Below the pieces are notes generated by a model. That model searched no databases and was not told the DNA's origin. It saw only the letters and a list, made by a program, of their open reading frames with translations. Shown piece after piece: positions 9,728 to 19,928 of a stretch of 20,351 nucleotides of DNA (the stretch's first letter is position 1; every line of letters begins with the position of its first letter). The stretch spans positions 1 to 20,351 of the forward strand of contig JAANSK020284601.1 in assembly GCA_011763485.2 (NCBI GenBank). Reading direction: 5' to 3'. The translations under genes and the position numbers were made by a program. This DNA comes from Isoetes engelmannii (taxonomy: Eukaryota; Streptophyta; Lycopodiopsida; Isoetales; Isoetaceae).

Positions 9728-10197
9728 TAGGGGAGGGTGCCCTTCCTCCACCCACTCCCCTTCAATGGCCCACTTTGTGCCCTTCAATAGCCCACTTTGG
9801 CCCTTCAATGGCCCACCTTTTGCCCTTTAATAGCCCACTTTTGCCCTTCAATAGCCCACCTTAAAAATTATTAAAATTGATAAAATGCATGGTCACATGT
9901 GGGGTAATGAAGGTCAAGTGTGAGTATTTGGTGGTCTATTGGAGGGCTTTTAGTGGTCCATTGAAGGGCATTTGGTGGTCTATTGGGGTCAAAAAGCCCA
10001 CACAACTTAAAATCTTCGTAACAAGCTTCCAATTTATCAAGCTTCCAATTTATCGAAACTACTTGTGTCTAGTATCAAACGAAAGCTAAAGACCTAAATT
10101 TCATTGCAGTATATTAAAAAGAGGAGTTAAAAAATATTTAATCCATCATAATATAATTTTTTTCCTTAAGTGGGCGCTTCATGGGCACCCTCCCCTA
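9728..10197. mobile_element. MITE-like fold-back element with 15-bp perfect terminal inverted repeats
   Basis: TAGGGGAGGGTGCCC at 9728-9742 is the exact reverse complement of GGGCACCCTCCCCTA at 10183-10197. After an 8-bp mismatch the pairing resumes with CCCACT on both sides, so the terminal repeats extend to about 29 bp. If the outer TA is a target duplication, the element is 466 bp with GGGGAGGGTG ends. That fits a Tc1/mariner (Stowaway-type) MITE, but the family is inferred. There is no transposase frame. Inside, a five-unit array on the left faces three inverted units on the right, so the single strand could fold into a long hairpin. A 17-bp duplication of CAAGCTTCCAATTTATC lies near 10023-10057. 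Confidence 0.65.
9758..9864. repeat. Five tandem units of about 21-22 bp (CCCTTCAATRGCCCAC core)
   Basis: Units start at 9758, 9780, 9801, 9823 and 9844. Each has the core CCCTTCAATRGCCCACYTT and a variable GTG, GG or TTG joint. Three inverted and slightly diverged units of 22 bp (GTGGTCYATTGRAGGG) lie at about 9930-9995. The inverted set always has GTGGTC where the reverse complement of the forward set has GTGGGC. This suggests that each arm was homogenised or amplified separately. Confidence 0.85.
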
Positions 10198-10579
10198 TTG
10201 CCATAAGAAGCAAGGAAAAACCCAACAAAGAAATCCACCCCTAGAATAGAAATACGGTCCTCCTGTACCAAATTCCAGCACTAAAAACACTCCAATGGCA
10301 ACCCATATTGAGGGACAAGTTTACCCTATACAGCAAAACCATTGGTTACTCCACTCCTCTCTCCAACTTTCCAGATTATCAAATGACCATGGTATTTGAG
10401 AATTAATTGCATGTCACTGGCAGTTTTCCAATAAATTGAACAATTGTAATAACTATGTTACAAGAATCTTCTTGCCTGGCCAACAGATCAACAATATGTT
10501 GATCAGTAAGAACATGGGTACAAAAATAAATTATAATTCTATGATACATAATATACATTTCTGTGCCATGATGATTTGC
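10198..10579. other. Downstream flank of XPF, probable 3' UTR and terminator region
   Basis: No gene is seen. The part next to 10580 is expected to hold the XPF 3' untranslated region on the minus strand. I could not identify a clear canonical poly(A) signal on that strand. Confidence 0.35.
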
Positions 10580-13500
10580 TCATGTCAGACTCGGGCATTT
10601 TGCATCCAAGAAATCACGCAGTATTCGAGCAGGCCTTTGACCCCCCATAAGCTCTGCTAACTGCTCTACTGTCATAACTGCCAACTCAGAAAGACTTTTG
10701 CATCCATCCATAAGGGATCTGTAGTTGGCGTCCGTAACCCCTGGAAGACGCCGTAGCAATTCTACTGCTGTAGTATTGTAATTGTCTGCCCTGCAATGAT
10801 GAAGAGCAAACATTCATAATGCCATACGAGGATATGTAAAAGTAGAAAATACAGCCAGCAAAAACGACTTGATTTATACAAGAATCATACTAAGCACACA
10901 TTAATACAGAAAGCAGACTAAGGGGCAGGAACTATACTGATTGAATCCCACTATAGCCACCAGCTTCTTACAGCTATCGTGGCTTACAGGACTATCTGGT
11001 CAAAAGTTAGTGCCCTTCAAACACGCAACTAAAATTTTGATGCAGATGCTCAGAATCTCAAACTTGTAATCCATAGTAACGTCATTTTTAAGGATACCTC
11101 AAAGAAATATGGGAGAGAGTAACAAAACTGATTTTTCAAAATAAGATGCTAAAGGAATTAGGTTATGAAACAATGGGGTATCAAGTCTCTGATGGTTGGC
11201 AGAAATTCTAAGAGGACATTAACAATGCAAACTTCTGGAAGAGTAAACTGCATATTTTTAGTGTCAAAAGTAATCAATAAACTCCACATCAATTATTGGC
11301 AAGTGACGTCAGCTCCCCATCAAAAGATGATATTATTCATATTAATCACTTCCAAAATAAATGGAAAATCTTGTAAAAATCTGCAAGGTCTTTGATTTCC
11401 TGTGGTCTAAGGATTATTCACACTCATTGCAAGGCTCGAACTATCTGAGACAATAGGACACGCTTCTCAAAGAGTCAAATGCATGCGATCATAATAGAAT
11501 TGCCTAATCTAACAGGAAGTAATTCCTTCTTAAATCATAAACATCTTTATCTACTTAAAAAAGATCTAGAAAACACCAAACCTTGTGTCCCCTTCAATAA
11601 GACCATCCTCAGTAGGGACCCCTACTCGCATTGCTTTATCAATATCAGGCTCATCTTGGTTTGCTTTCAATGATGTGAAGATGTCAGCAGTCGCGTGCAG
11701 ACTCCGTGACCATACAATCCGAAGTCGAGGAAAGTGTAAAACTAACAGCGACATCTTTGAAACTATGTTTGCAGGTACTATATCATCTCCTATGTCATTT
11801 GCAGACTGTTGTACATGACATGAAATGAGCCAGTGAATTTAGCATTGCATTCTGATAATGAGATAAATAAAATCAGCACGTGTCCTTTTCCGCTAACCTG
11901 GAGAGAGAAGCTTTTGTCCTGTGAAAACTCAATTAACAGAACTGGCATTCGATAATACCGTGTCATAGTTTCTGCTTGATGATAAAGCCGGCCTGAGGCA
12001 AAACTCGAATAGAGGTCAGCTATGCTTTTGCGTTCTACGCAGATATCCGGGGAGAGTATGTAATCTCCAACTTCTAATGTCACAGGCATGATTCGTATGC
12101 CTTGCTGGTGCAACACACATGGAAGACTACTAGCAAATTCCCGCATATCAACCACCACCTGTAAAAACAGCTGAAAATAAATTGGACAAACCAATAACCA
12201 AGAAAAGATGCCAGAAGTGAAGGAAAAACATAAACCTGCATTTGTTTCTCAGAAGCTTTACGACCACCGGCCTTTCTGGTTGAAGAATGAAGGTCTAATC
12301 CTGTTGCCGACTGATAAAGGGATTGAGTGTCTATGGCCTGCATAACCAATAAATAAGCTTTAGAAAATCCTAGGATGAATGCCTCTACATAGTAAGATTG
12401 ATGAACGCATGACACTAAAAAAAGACCTGTTGTTTAATACTGTGTTGAAACAATACAAATCTCATGATCACTTTTTAGTCTTACTTTAATACTTTTTATT
12501 GCTCGCATGGTTAAAAACGAAAATAAAATATTGCCCTTTCAAAATAGAGGTAAAGACCTGATCAATGGAAATCATCATTGATGACTTCTGCCGTATGAGA
12601 GACTCAAACGCTTGATTTTCTCTGCTAATGCTGGCTTCGAACTTTTGTGCTTCAGTTGAGTTTTCATGAAACAAGAAATACACCTTCAAATCATGATTCT
12701 CATTTTCTGCCTTAAAAACTTCCATTTCTCTAACAAAGGCCATATCTGGATCATAAACAACAATAAAAGATGGCCTGATGACCTCAAGTATGCGCTGTTG
12801 ACCTTCCAGGGCAAAGAAATAGACTCCCGGGATAGGCCTTCCTGGTGCCTCGTCATGCATAATGTGTTTTCCCTCATTCTTCTGTAAGTTAAACTCTTTT
12901 TCATCTGGCTTATTGCTGGCATTTCCTGATCCATATCCTTCGGTAATCTCACTCTCACCTTCTGGCAATTGTTTTTTCCCCTGATTTCCTTTCGTTTTCT
13001 TATTGCTCCCTGCAGTGTTGCTTTCCTTCATCTTTCCCTTAGTGCTTTTCTTTGCACCAGCTCTTGTCCTTCTACCTTTAGGCTGATCATCTTCAACTTC
13101 AATAACTTCTTTTTGTGCAGCAGCAGCTGCAGCAGATAATGCAATCTGTTCCATTTTCTGAGTGTTTGTTGCGCCATCCGCATCAGCTGCCTTTTTTGCT
13201 TCTCTCCCATGTCCTTTATATTGCTTTTTCTTCCGGTCCCTCGTCTTCATGCCATTAAGTTGTGTCTTTCCCAGTAAGTACTTGTTCCACTCCTCCAGCA
13301 TAAGCTGCACATTTACCCAAAGAATATCTATGGCAGCCCTGGAAATAGAACAATAATGTCTCAAGAAAAAATTGCTACTCTATAAATCTAAACATATTAG
13401 AACAGCTCATCCCTCACGAGCAGATTATGATTAATAATCATGTACCTGTTTGGCACCCTTTCCAATGAGGTCTTGCAATTGCAAACACGTCCGTTCATCC

Positions 13501-15072
13501 TTACAAGCTACAAGTATTGCTTTGCTGCCTTGCCATGCATCTTCAAAATTGCTAGTTTCTTCCGCCAAGCTTTTCTTCTCCCTATCTTCATGAATTTCTT
13601 CTAGTAGTTCCTGTAGACACCTGCTGTGTTACATATTACTAAAACATTTGTGACCACAAATAGCTACTCACCTTAAGAACCTTCCATTTTGGCATCTCCT
13701 CCAGTATCATTTCCAACTCCACTCTTTGATCTTTTGATGGATTGCTATTGTCATCAGGAGCTTTTGACTCAGAATGGTTGAAAGCAGTCCTAGCAGATGC
13801 CTCAGCTGATTTGATAATATCAGATTCTTTTGGATTCCATTTCCGCTTCTTACCAGCATAAAGTCCTACTGATAAACTGATACCAGCAGTCCTAATACCT
13901 TTAGTGACCTGGGCATCTGGTGGGATAAACTTCATGCCATTACCCAACACCATTTGATAAACCCTCCATTTGGCAAGCTCAAATATTTTATGAGATGGAC
14001 CAGCAAATATCCAAATTGACCTCGCGCTCTCTGACGCCTTCAGATTGTCTAAATACTTCAGAAATGTGACTGCATCATATCGTACCAGATAATCTGCAAG
14101 TTTTCTTAATGTCTTGAGGTCAGCAACAAGCTGCTTTGTCTTTCTGCCAATGGTGTGCCATATTGGATCTAATTGCCTCCTGATAATCTCATCAAAAGAT
14201 TTGAAAAGACCATTTTCTACTGTTAAGTCCTCGATATCTACTTTGTTTGTCTTTCTCATCTCCTTCAAGCATGCATCCATTACCTCAATGATAGCATTTT
14301 GAATGCCAATCATATTTGATGTCAACGGTACTCTAATGTCAATAACCTCCGGAGGATTTTTTTCAAGAAGTGAAGCCACTGACATATGAAAGCGCGGCCA
14401 AAGACTAATTCTTTTTATGAACAAGCTCTTTAACACTCTTTCCATTTTTAAAAAGCCCAATATCATTCCCTGTGACTGGTCAGTGAATGCCCTGACGAAA
14501 CCATCTTTGTTTGCTGCCTTGTAGAGCCTCACAATAAATGCCTCTGTGCAAGTCTCTGTAATCCTATGAGCATTGCATATAACCAAACCGGCTACACGCT
14601 TCAAAGGAACCCTCTCATTCAACATGTCTACTACTAGAATACGAGAGGTAATAACAAACGCCCCACCTTCAGAATAAAAGTTGGAGCGTTCTGTTGATGT
14701 ATATTCGTTGCTAATATCAATAGGAAGTTCTGCTCCCGGATTGATTTCCTAAGGTGAAAACAAATGTCATAAAAAAAAATGTAAGACTTTCCTAATGTTT
14801 TGACAAAATGCCAAAATTAGTACAGCAGTCCAAATCTTGTGATATACAAATTAAAAGATGAAGAACATGCAGAATTTTATTACCTGGAGCTCCTCGCGAA
14901 ATGCCTGCCGCTGTGAATCAGACATGGAAAGCAAAAACAGGATTCCATCCTTGGCAGAATGGAGTCGAACTAAAGCAGCTAAGACCTTGGCCAATCCTAA
15001 TCCAGCACCCATGACAACGAGCCCATCTTCCTGAAGCAGCTCCCCAACCAAATGTTCGTGGAATTCGAGCAT
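10580..15072 (-). CDS. XPF: DNA repair endonuclease XPF/RAD1 (UVH1-type), eight exons, 991 aa
   Basis: This is the catalytic subunit of the structure-specific nuclease that, with ERCC1, cuts DNA 5' of the lesion in nucleotide excision repair and acts in recombination, in the nucleus. My exon model on the minus strand is 15072-14884, 14748-13672, 13610-13446, 13304-12558, 12337-12236, 12158-11898, 11805-11582 and 10790-10580. All introns are GT-AG, and all junctions are phase 0 except the last, which splits an Arg codon. The product is 991 aa, against roughly 950 for the Arabidopsis protein as I remember it, and is collinear with it from end to end. Residues 1-420 are the inactivated SF2 helicase-like domain (degenerate Walker A, VMGAGLGLAK). 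Residues about 495-600 form a Lys/Ala-rich, NLS-like linker. VVVDMREF at 761-768, GDY with D792, and ERKxxxD (E802, R803, K804, D808) form the nuclease site. RRLPGV (935-940) and the following helices form the (HhH)2 domain that binds ERCC1. No break is visible. Confidence 0.95.
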
Positions 15073-15240
15073 TCTCTTCGCCAGAAAGAAGGAGAAGCTT
15101 ATACTAGGTTTGCATCAGGTTAAATTTCTGTCGATATGGTCCCGCCACCGCCGTTTGAGTTCGAGCGTAAAACCGCGAGGCAATTTTCTGCCCCAATATA
15201 TCTATTTGTGAAATTAATTAATTAATCTAGGGCAAAAAAA
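15073..15240 (-). promoter_or_regulatory. Probable XPF promoter and 5' UTR
   Basis: Upstream of the XPF start codon the minus strand has a TATA-like TAGATATATTGG at about 15205-15194, about 120-130 bp from the ATG. A pyrimidine-rich CTTCTCCTTCTTTC patch lies at about 15105-15080, as is common in plant leaders. A TCCCGCC core at about 15140-15146 on the plus strand resembles half of an E2F site, which would suit a DNA repair gene, but a single core match is weak evidence. An ATTAATTAATTAAT run lies farther upstream at about 15213-15226. Confidence 0.4.
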
Positions 15241-15429
15241 AAATTCCAATGACCTTCCCTTCCACAACAATGGCAATGAGTAACATCTTGGCTTCTGATA
15301 TAAGGTATTTCAACTATCAAGCTAAACAACCACATGCTAAGATAGATGGAATGTGCTTCACATCTCTGACTAATAGATTTGCCTTTAGCTTGCCAACTAC
15401 ACCACAATCTAACAATAGCTTAAGTTCCC

Positions 15430-15850
15430 CAACAACCTATCCAATACGCAATAGAGTATTTCTGATTACCGCGGGGGCCTCTAACAACTCCGGAGGAATA
15501 TTCAATACCAAAATAGTAATCTCTACTCTCGGATCCCTGCAAATCGAATCCATACCGGGCTGAAAAATTTCTTGACATTCATATATTGTGCAATAGTTAC
15601 CATTGTCGTCGACTATTCTGCTCATATCTAACATTTTATTAGCAGCATACTCATCATCCAACCCCGGCCAAGGCTAAAGCATTTGCAGATTGTAAAATCT
15701 GATAAGTTCCAAAGGATGCTTAAATGCTAAGGTTTGAAGTGTAAGCCTTGTTTCTTCGGTTGGCAATGGTGGAGGTCCCTGCTGCCTAGCCTTGGTCGCA
15801 TTACTCAGCTCTTTCGCGGGTTAAGGTCTTTTAGATGTGTACTCTTTGGT
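15430..15850 (-). pseudogene. Unidentified interrupted coding remnant
   Basis: The minus strand reads like protein over about 140 codons. From right to left, phrases include EWTKEYTSKRP, KARQQGPPPLPTEETRL, TLQTLAFKHPLELIRFYNLQ, LDDEYAANKMLDMSRIVDD, YECQEIFQPGMDSICRDP and LVLNIPPELLEAPAVIRN. Similar-looking sequence (VVGKLKANLLVRDVKHIPSI, then AKMLLIAIVVEGKV) continues to about 15250. I do not recognise the family. The regular amphipathic and hydrophobic patterning suggests an old gene or mobile-element protein. The reading is interrupted more than once, so I call a remnant. It lies about 200-350 bp upstream of the XPF promoter on the same strand. It could be host or element derived. Confidence 0.45.
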
Positions 15851-17210
15851 CCATTCGAGGTGAGTCATCCAGGTATGAATATGTAGATGTTTGCTTGCAT
15901 ATAGGTTCTGATAAAGTGGGAGTTTATATGTCGTTCATAGAGGTTTGTAGATATCTCTATAACTCTTTTGTTTATCACTATGTGGCCCCTTCGTGGGACC
16001 ATTTGGTTTTAAGTGGATAAGCAGGGGTGCATTCATGATATCTCTAGGTATTGATGAATTTTTGAGCTAGGGCTCATAGATCAGTTATTGTTGTCCTAGT
16101 CGGTAGGTTCATTAACTGTAGTTGTTTTAGACATGGTGCATGTACGATCAGATGAATAGTTGCATGGTAGGGCGGCAGGGTTAGGCGGCTTCTTGCCGCC
16201 TCTCCAATCCGACACTGCTGTGGTGGTGAGTGATCGATCTTTCTATGTCCTCTGGAACCAGACAGGGGATCCTTATGGCACTTTGGCATGGCTGGTTGAA
16301 GATGGTGCCGTTTTCTCCAAGTTTGCTTATGCTGCAAACAGAACCAGTTTCTTGCAGATTTCAAGAAGTAGGTCTTGGATCTGGGTCGACCGGGGAGCAT
16401 GTTTTCTTTGCAGGACATAACCTTCTTTGTGTCTTCCATGCATATTTATTTTGGAAGCAGGTCTGGCATCATAAGTTCTTCCTTATCTTTCACACTCTTT
16501 TACTGGCAAAGAGTTTCAGATTGTATCTGCAGACTGAAGAGGACATGGTATTTTATCCTTCTAGTTTTCTTGAATTCTATATGTAGTAGGGATTTACAGG
16601 AATGTTGTGATGATAGCCGAGCTAGGGATATCAAAATGCGGAGATATATTATGCACCGGGCTTTTGAGAGAGGAGTTTGGCGGCTGGGCTTGTTCAAAGC
16701 CTAGCCAACTTTAGGATGACTGTATTTTTCCAATAATACAGCATTTGCATCAAAATCCTTATTTGTATTAACTTGGCTACAGATGGATGCAGATCTTAGA
16801 AGGCGATGAGCAGTGGCAACTCTTTGGAACAATGTTACAGGCTTTTCTACAAAAAACATGTCTCTTTATCTGGTAGATCTTCTGTTATTTGTGAAAGTTT
16901 TGTGCTTAATTTTATCAAGCCATAAGAGATAAGAGGGTTATCTGATCCGTTAAAATATTTCCTATCTAACTCTTAAAGGACTTCTGAATAAGCACAGCTT
17001 ATGGGAAGCGAAGATGTTGAGGTATACTCTAGTAGTAACTTCTATATATTGATGATGCATGTACTATTTTATTCTGATAATATAAAAATGGCACCTTCAT
17101 GGTGTCACCTTGCCTTCAAAAAACTAGCAGAAACGCAGGGTTGGGAAAAGGGTAGGATAGGAAAAACAAAGGAGAACTGGGAAAGAAGAACTTACAATAA
17201 ACTTATGCAG
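15851..17210. other. Region with no recognised gene
   Basis: Short open frames overlap on both strands (for example 16230-16586 on the plus strand), but none shows a domain I recognise. A small perfect hairpin, AGGCGGC-TTCTT-GCCGCCT, lies at about 16182-16202. I searched by eye for upstream NIPA exons (YLYEPLWW, ANFAAYAFAPA, PLGALSII) and did not find them. Confidence 0.4.
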
Positions 17211-17385
17211 TACTGCATTGGTAGATGTTACGATGAAGGAGAAACTTCCTATTTTGGGGATGTTAGGATCTGCACTCTGTGTTGTGGGCACAACTACCAT
17301 TGTTTTACATGCGCCCCAGGAAAGAGAGATTGAACTTGTGAACGACGTATGGCAGCTTGCTACAAAACCTGGTGCATTTCTTTTT
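17211..17385 (+). pseudogene. Isolated exon of a NIPA-like magnesium transporter gene
   Basis: The plus-strand frame reads MKEKLPILGMLGSALCVVG, then TTTIVLHAPQEREIE, VNDVWQLATKP and AFLF. This matches the conserved KEKL..GxLGCxLCxVGS(T/V)xIVxHAPQE segment of plant NIPA (DUF803) membrane proteins, which carry Mg2+. The preceding STALVDVT aligns without gaps to the SAVLAHFI segment of the family. It follows a TTATGCAG acceptor at 17203-17210, so the exon probably starts at 17211. A donor-like CTG|GTGCAT lies at 17371, but AFLF continues past it, so the 3' end is uncertain. No other NIPA exon is found upstream, and an LTR retrotransposon starts about 80 bp downstream. Either this is a stray exon copy, or the rest of the gene lies beyond the element outside the window. 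Confidence 0.7.
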
Positions 17386-17467
17386 ATTAGAATTAGCATG
17401 TCCTTTATGATCGTAAACCTCAGTGGATTGCCCATGTTTGATGTATCTAACAATCATGGCTGGAAGA

Positions 17468-18215
17468 TGATACAAATGAAAATCCTGAAGCTTGATCTGT
17501 AGACAATAATTAGTAATAAAGCAAGTAAAAAGTCAAATCCACCCCTCAAGGGCAAAGCTCTCCACCCAATCGGGCTATCCGGAGCAAAGAATATCTGAGA
17601 AAGACCACTAAGAATGGCACCAGAACACAGAAGGGCTTTCAAATCCACGAACATCAACCAGCAGGACTAGGACAAGAATTCCAGGAGATAGAAGTTATGG
17701 CAGAGGTAAGAAGAAGATGAATGATGGCGGTCTATCCCAGCACTCGAATTCCTCTATAAATTCTTATGCAGCAACCGGAATTCCTCTGCAAGTCCTTATG
17801 CAGAGACTGGAATTCCTCTGCAAATCCTTATGCAGAGCAGAAAACCGAAATCGGAATCAGGCGTTATTGTCCTGGTTTCATTGTAGCAACAGAGGTCAGA
17901 TGTTGGACATCAACGATAATGGTTCTGGTTTAGACGCGAACAGGCATAGGCCGTTTCCGGGATTCACACCATTCTAACAGATCGGCCCTGTATTTATAAC
18001 AGGCGACCATAACAGTTAAAGGCCTTTGCCTTTTAAAAATATCCGAGGGATGCCCCCTTTTTCTAGACCTTAATAACATCCCCAAAGGTATTACTTAATT
18101 TAGACATCCTTTTTGTCCAAAGACCATCGCGTGATATTTGAGTATAAGGCTTAGTTCATTGATCTTTCTCATTCTTTTGCTTCACATAGCCACTCCCCCA
18201 AGCACCACCATATCA
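17468..18215 (-). repeat. 3' LTR of the gag-only element (left copy), 748 bp
   Basis: On the plus strand the copy starts TGATACAAATG at 17468 and ends CCACCATATCA at 18215, giving 5-bp terminal inverted repeats TGATA/TATCA and the usual TG...CA ends. A pyrimidine tract, TTCTTTCCCTTCTC, follows at 18217-18230; read on the minus strand it is the polypurine tract that primes plus-strand DNA. A TATA box TTATAAATA on the minus strand lies at 17999-17991, which would place the transcript start near 17965. Three 32-bp tandem units lie between these points. Confidence 0.8.
17746..17841. repeat. Three tandem units of 32 bp inside the LTR
   Basis: GAATTCCTCT-starting units begin at 17746, 17778 and 17810 and each ends with a CTTATGCAG phrase. 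The period is exactly 32 bp. The second and third copies differ by about two bases and the first is more diverged. The units lie between the expected transcript start and the part shared with the right LTR. The right LTR does not show them, because it stops matching about 20 bp before this point. Confidence 0.85.
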
Positions 18216-18324
18216 ATTCTTTCCCTTCTCGGGATTGATCGTCCACGATCAAGGAGTTATATGGCAAAGTAATATAACCAAGTCCGTGGTTACAAACCCT
18301 AGTTGAATCCACAACTAGAAATAT

Positions 18325-18527
18325 TCAAGTCCAACCCTTTAGGCTAAAGATTTTCAAGTCCAGCTCTTTAGGCTAAAAATTTTCAAGTCCAGCCCTTTAG
18401 GCTAAAAATTTTCAAGTCCAGTCCTTTAGACTAAAAATTTTCAAATCCAGCCCTTTAGGCTAAAAATTCTCAAGTCCAGCCCTTTACGCTAAATTTTTTC
18501 AAGTCCAGCCCTTTAGGCTAAAATTTT
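18325..18527. repeat. Seven tandem units of exactly 29 bp
   Basis: Units start at 18325, 18354, 18383, 18412, 18441, 18470 and 18499, so the period is 29 bp with no indels. The core is TCAAGTCCAGCCCTTTAGGC, followed by TAAAAATTT. Within each unit AGCC and GGCT can pair around a CTTTA loop. The array lies in the untranslated part of the LTR element, between gag and the polypurine tract. Differences between units are scattered substitutions only. Confidence 0.95.
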
Positions 18528-18578
18528 TATTGCAACTATAAAGATTACAAGACCAACAAGTATATCTTTTGTTGTCTC

Positions 18579-18600
18579 AAAAAAAAAAAAAAAAAAAAAA
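18579..18600. repeat. Poly(A)/poly(T) run of 22 bp
   Basis: An uninterrupted run of A on the plus strand lies between the 29-bp array and gag. On the element strand it is poly(T). It could be a microsatellite or the tail of a small inserted retroposon, but I see no matching body or target duplication. Confidence 0.7.
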
Positions 18601-18899
18601 CCCAAGCAATATTATTCCTATATATGAATTTATCTACCTCCTCAAAGGAGCTAAATTTAACCAAGTGACTTACTACTTTAAATAACCAATTTGCAGCCTT
18701 CCCTTTTCCTTTTGAACTTCCTCGGCAAAAGAGACTTGTTTATTCGCTTTGTTGCTAGATTCAGGTGGGGTTTCAGGCGGAATTTGTTCCAATTGAGTCA
18801 CCTGGGCTGTAAGTCCAGTAGATCAAGAATTTTCTCTTTGTTCACCCCGAGGTAGAGAATTTGCTCTTTGTTTACTCCGATTACCCTGTTCATTTCGTT

Positions 18900-19680
18900 C
18901 TCCTTGTGAATTCATTTTGGGCAGTCCAGTTTGAGGTGAGGCCCTCCACAATAGAAGCATCCGCTCTTCTTTGATAAAGATTTGTCAGGTTGATTCTCCC
19001 ATCTTGCTCTTTGCAAGTGGTCCGGATTACCTCCCATACTTGGTTTTGACCTCTTACTTTCTCTTTTTTCTTCACTGCCATTGCTCTTGCCATTGTCCGC
19101 TTTGCTAATCTGTTCCAAGGGATACCCTTCCCATATATCATATTTTACTTGCTTCCGATTGAACTTTAATTATGCAGCTTCTGCTTTCCGTACTGCTTCA
19201 TCCAAAGTTTGCGGTTCCACAAATCGGAGCTCAACATAAATTTCTTCCCTTAATCCGGATATATATTTTCTCGTCAATTCCTTGTCACTGAGTTCGTCCT
19301 TTTGTACTGATAAATGATTAAACTTGTTGGTATATTGGTACACAGACTCTCGTTCTCCTTGTGTGAATATATCCCATTCCCTTCTTAGGTCTATGAAATA
19401 GCTTGCAGGTAAATTATAGCTTTCAAAGGATCTTTTGAATTCCTGCCATGTCTTTATTACTGGAGCCATCTTTTTCCTTCCTTGCCACCATATCCTAGCT
19501 ACGTCTGTAAGGTATTTGTCCATTGCTTGGAGTTTTTGCAACTCGGTTGCTCTCACTCTTTCAAAGAAACTTTCCCATGAAGCTAAGAATCCCATTATTG
19601 TTTCTCACCTGAAAAGGTTGGCATGCCCTCCACTTTCTCTAGCCACTTAATTCTTGCAGGAGCATTAACTGGTGGAGGAT
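18900..19680 (-). pseudogene. gag of the LTR element (capsid and zinc knuckle)
   Basis: On the minus strand the stretch from about 19680 to 19170 shows a retrotransposon gag (capsid-like) domain. It reads WLEKVEGMPTFSGE, then ATELQKLQAMDKYLTDVARIWWQGR, WQEFKRSFESYNLPASYF, VYQYTNKFNHLS and ELTRKYISGLREEIYVEL. A Lys/Ser-rich basic stretch and a CFYCGGPHLKLDC zinc knuckle (CX2CX4HX4C) follow at about 18960-18918 and would bind RNA. No protease or RT follows before the 3' LTR. The coding region looks broken and is treated as a fossil. Confidence 0.85.
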
Positions 19681-19914
19681 TGTTTGGCATTGGAGACTAC
19701 TGAAACTACTGAGATGGACTACGAAAGAATCCATAAAGTAGAGCTATATGCCCCAATTTATTTGGATAATCCAATTGGGATGTTGGTGGTGGCAAAGCTA
19801 TTTGGTTAGCAATTTGATTCGCAATGAAATCTGCAATTCTCAAAGCTTATTGGTACTGGCTATCAGGAATATTGAAACGATTGGTCATTCCACAGGATAT
19901 TTGATCGAAGCTAT

Positions 19915-19926
19915 GCTCTGATACCA
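19915..19926 (-). other. Primer-binding site for initiator Met-tRNA
   Basis: The minus strand reads TGGTATCAGAGC, the standard plant retrotransposon primer-binding site complementary to the 3' end of initiator Met-tRNA. It lies two bases inside the inner end of the right LTR, as expected for a minus-oriented element. Confidence 0.9.
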
Positions 19927-19928
19927 CT

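Noticed and set aside
13305-13364. Twenty extra in-frame codons before XPF exon 4
   Set aside because: They are intronic by alignment: removing them joins exon 3 to LMLEEW with the same spacing as the plant homologue.
15140-15146. E2F site controlling XPF
   Set aside because: Only a short TCCCGCC core matches, without the flanking T run. It is mentioned as a possibility but not called.
16230-16586. 118-codon plus-strand frame near 16.3 kb as a possible upstream NIPA exon
   Set aside because: It lacks the conserved NIPA segments (YEPLWW, ANFAAYAFAP), and the resemblance in one short phrase is not convincing.
18325-18527. CRISPR-like array of 29-bp repeats
   Set aside because: The units are directly adjacent with no spacers, and the context is a plant LTR retrotransposon. 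It is a simple tandem repeat.
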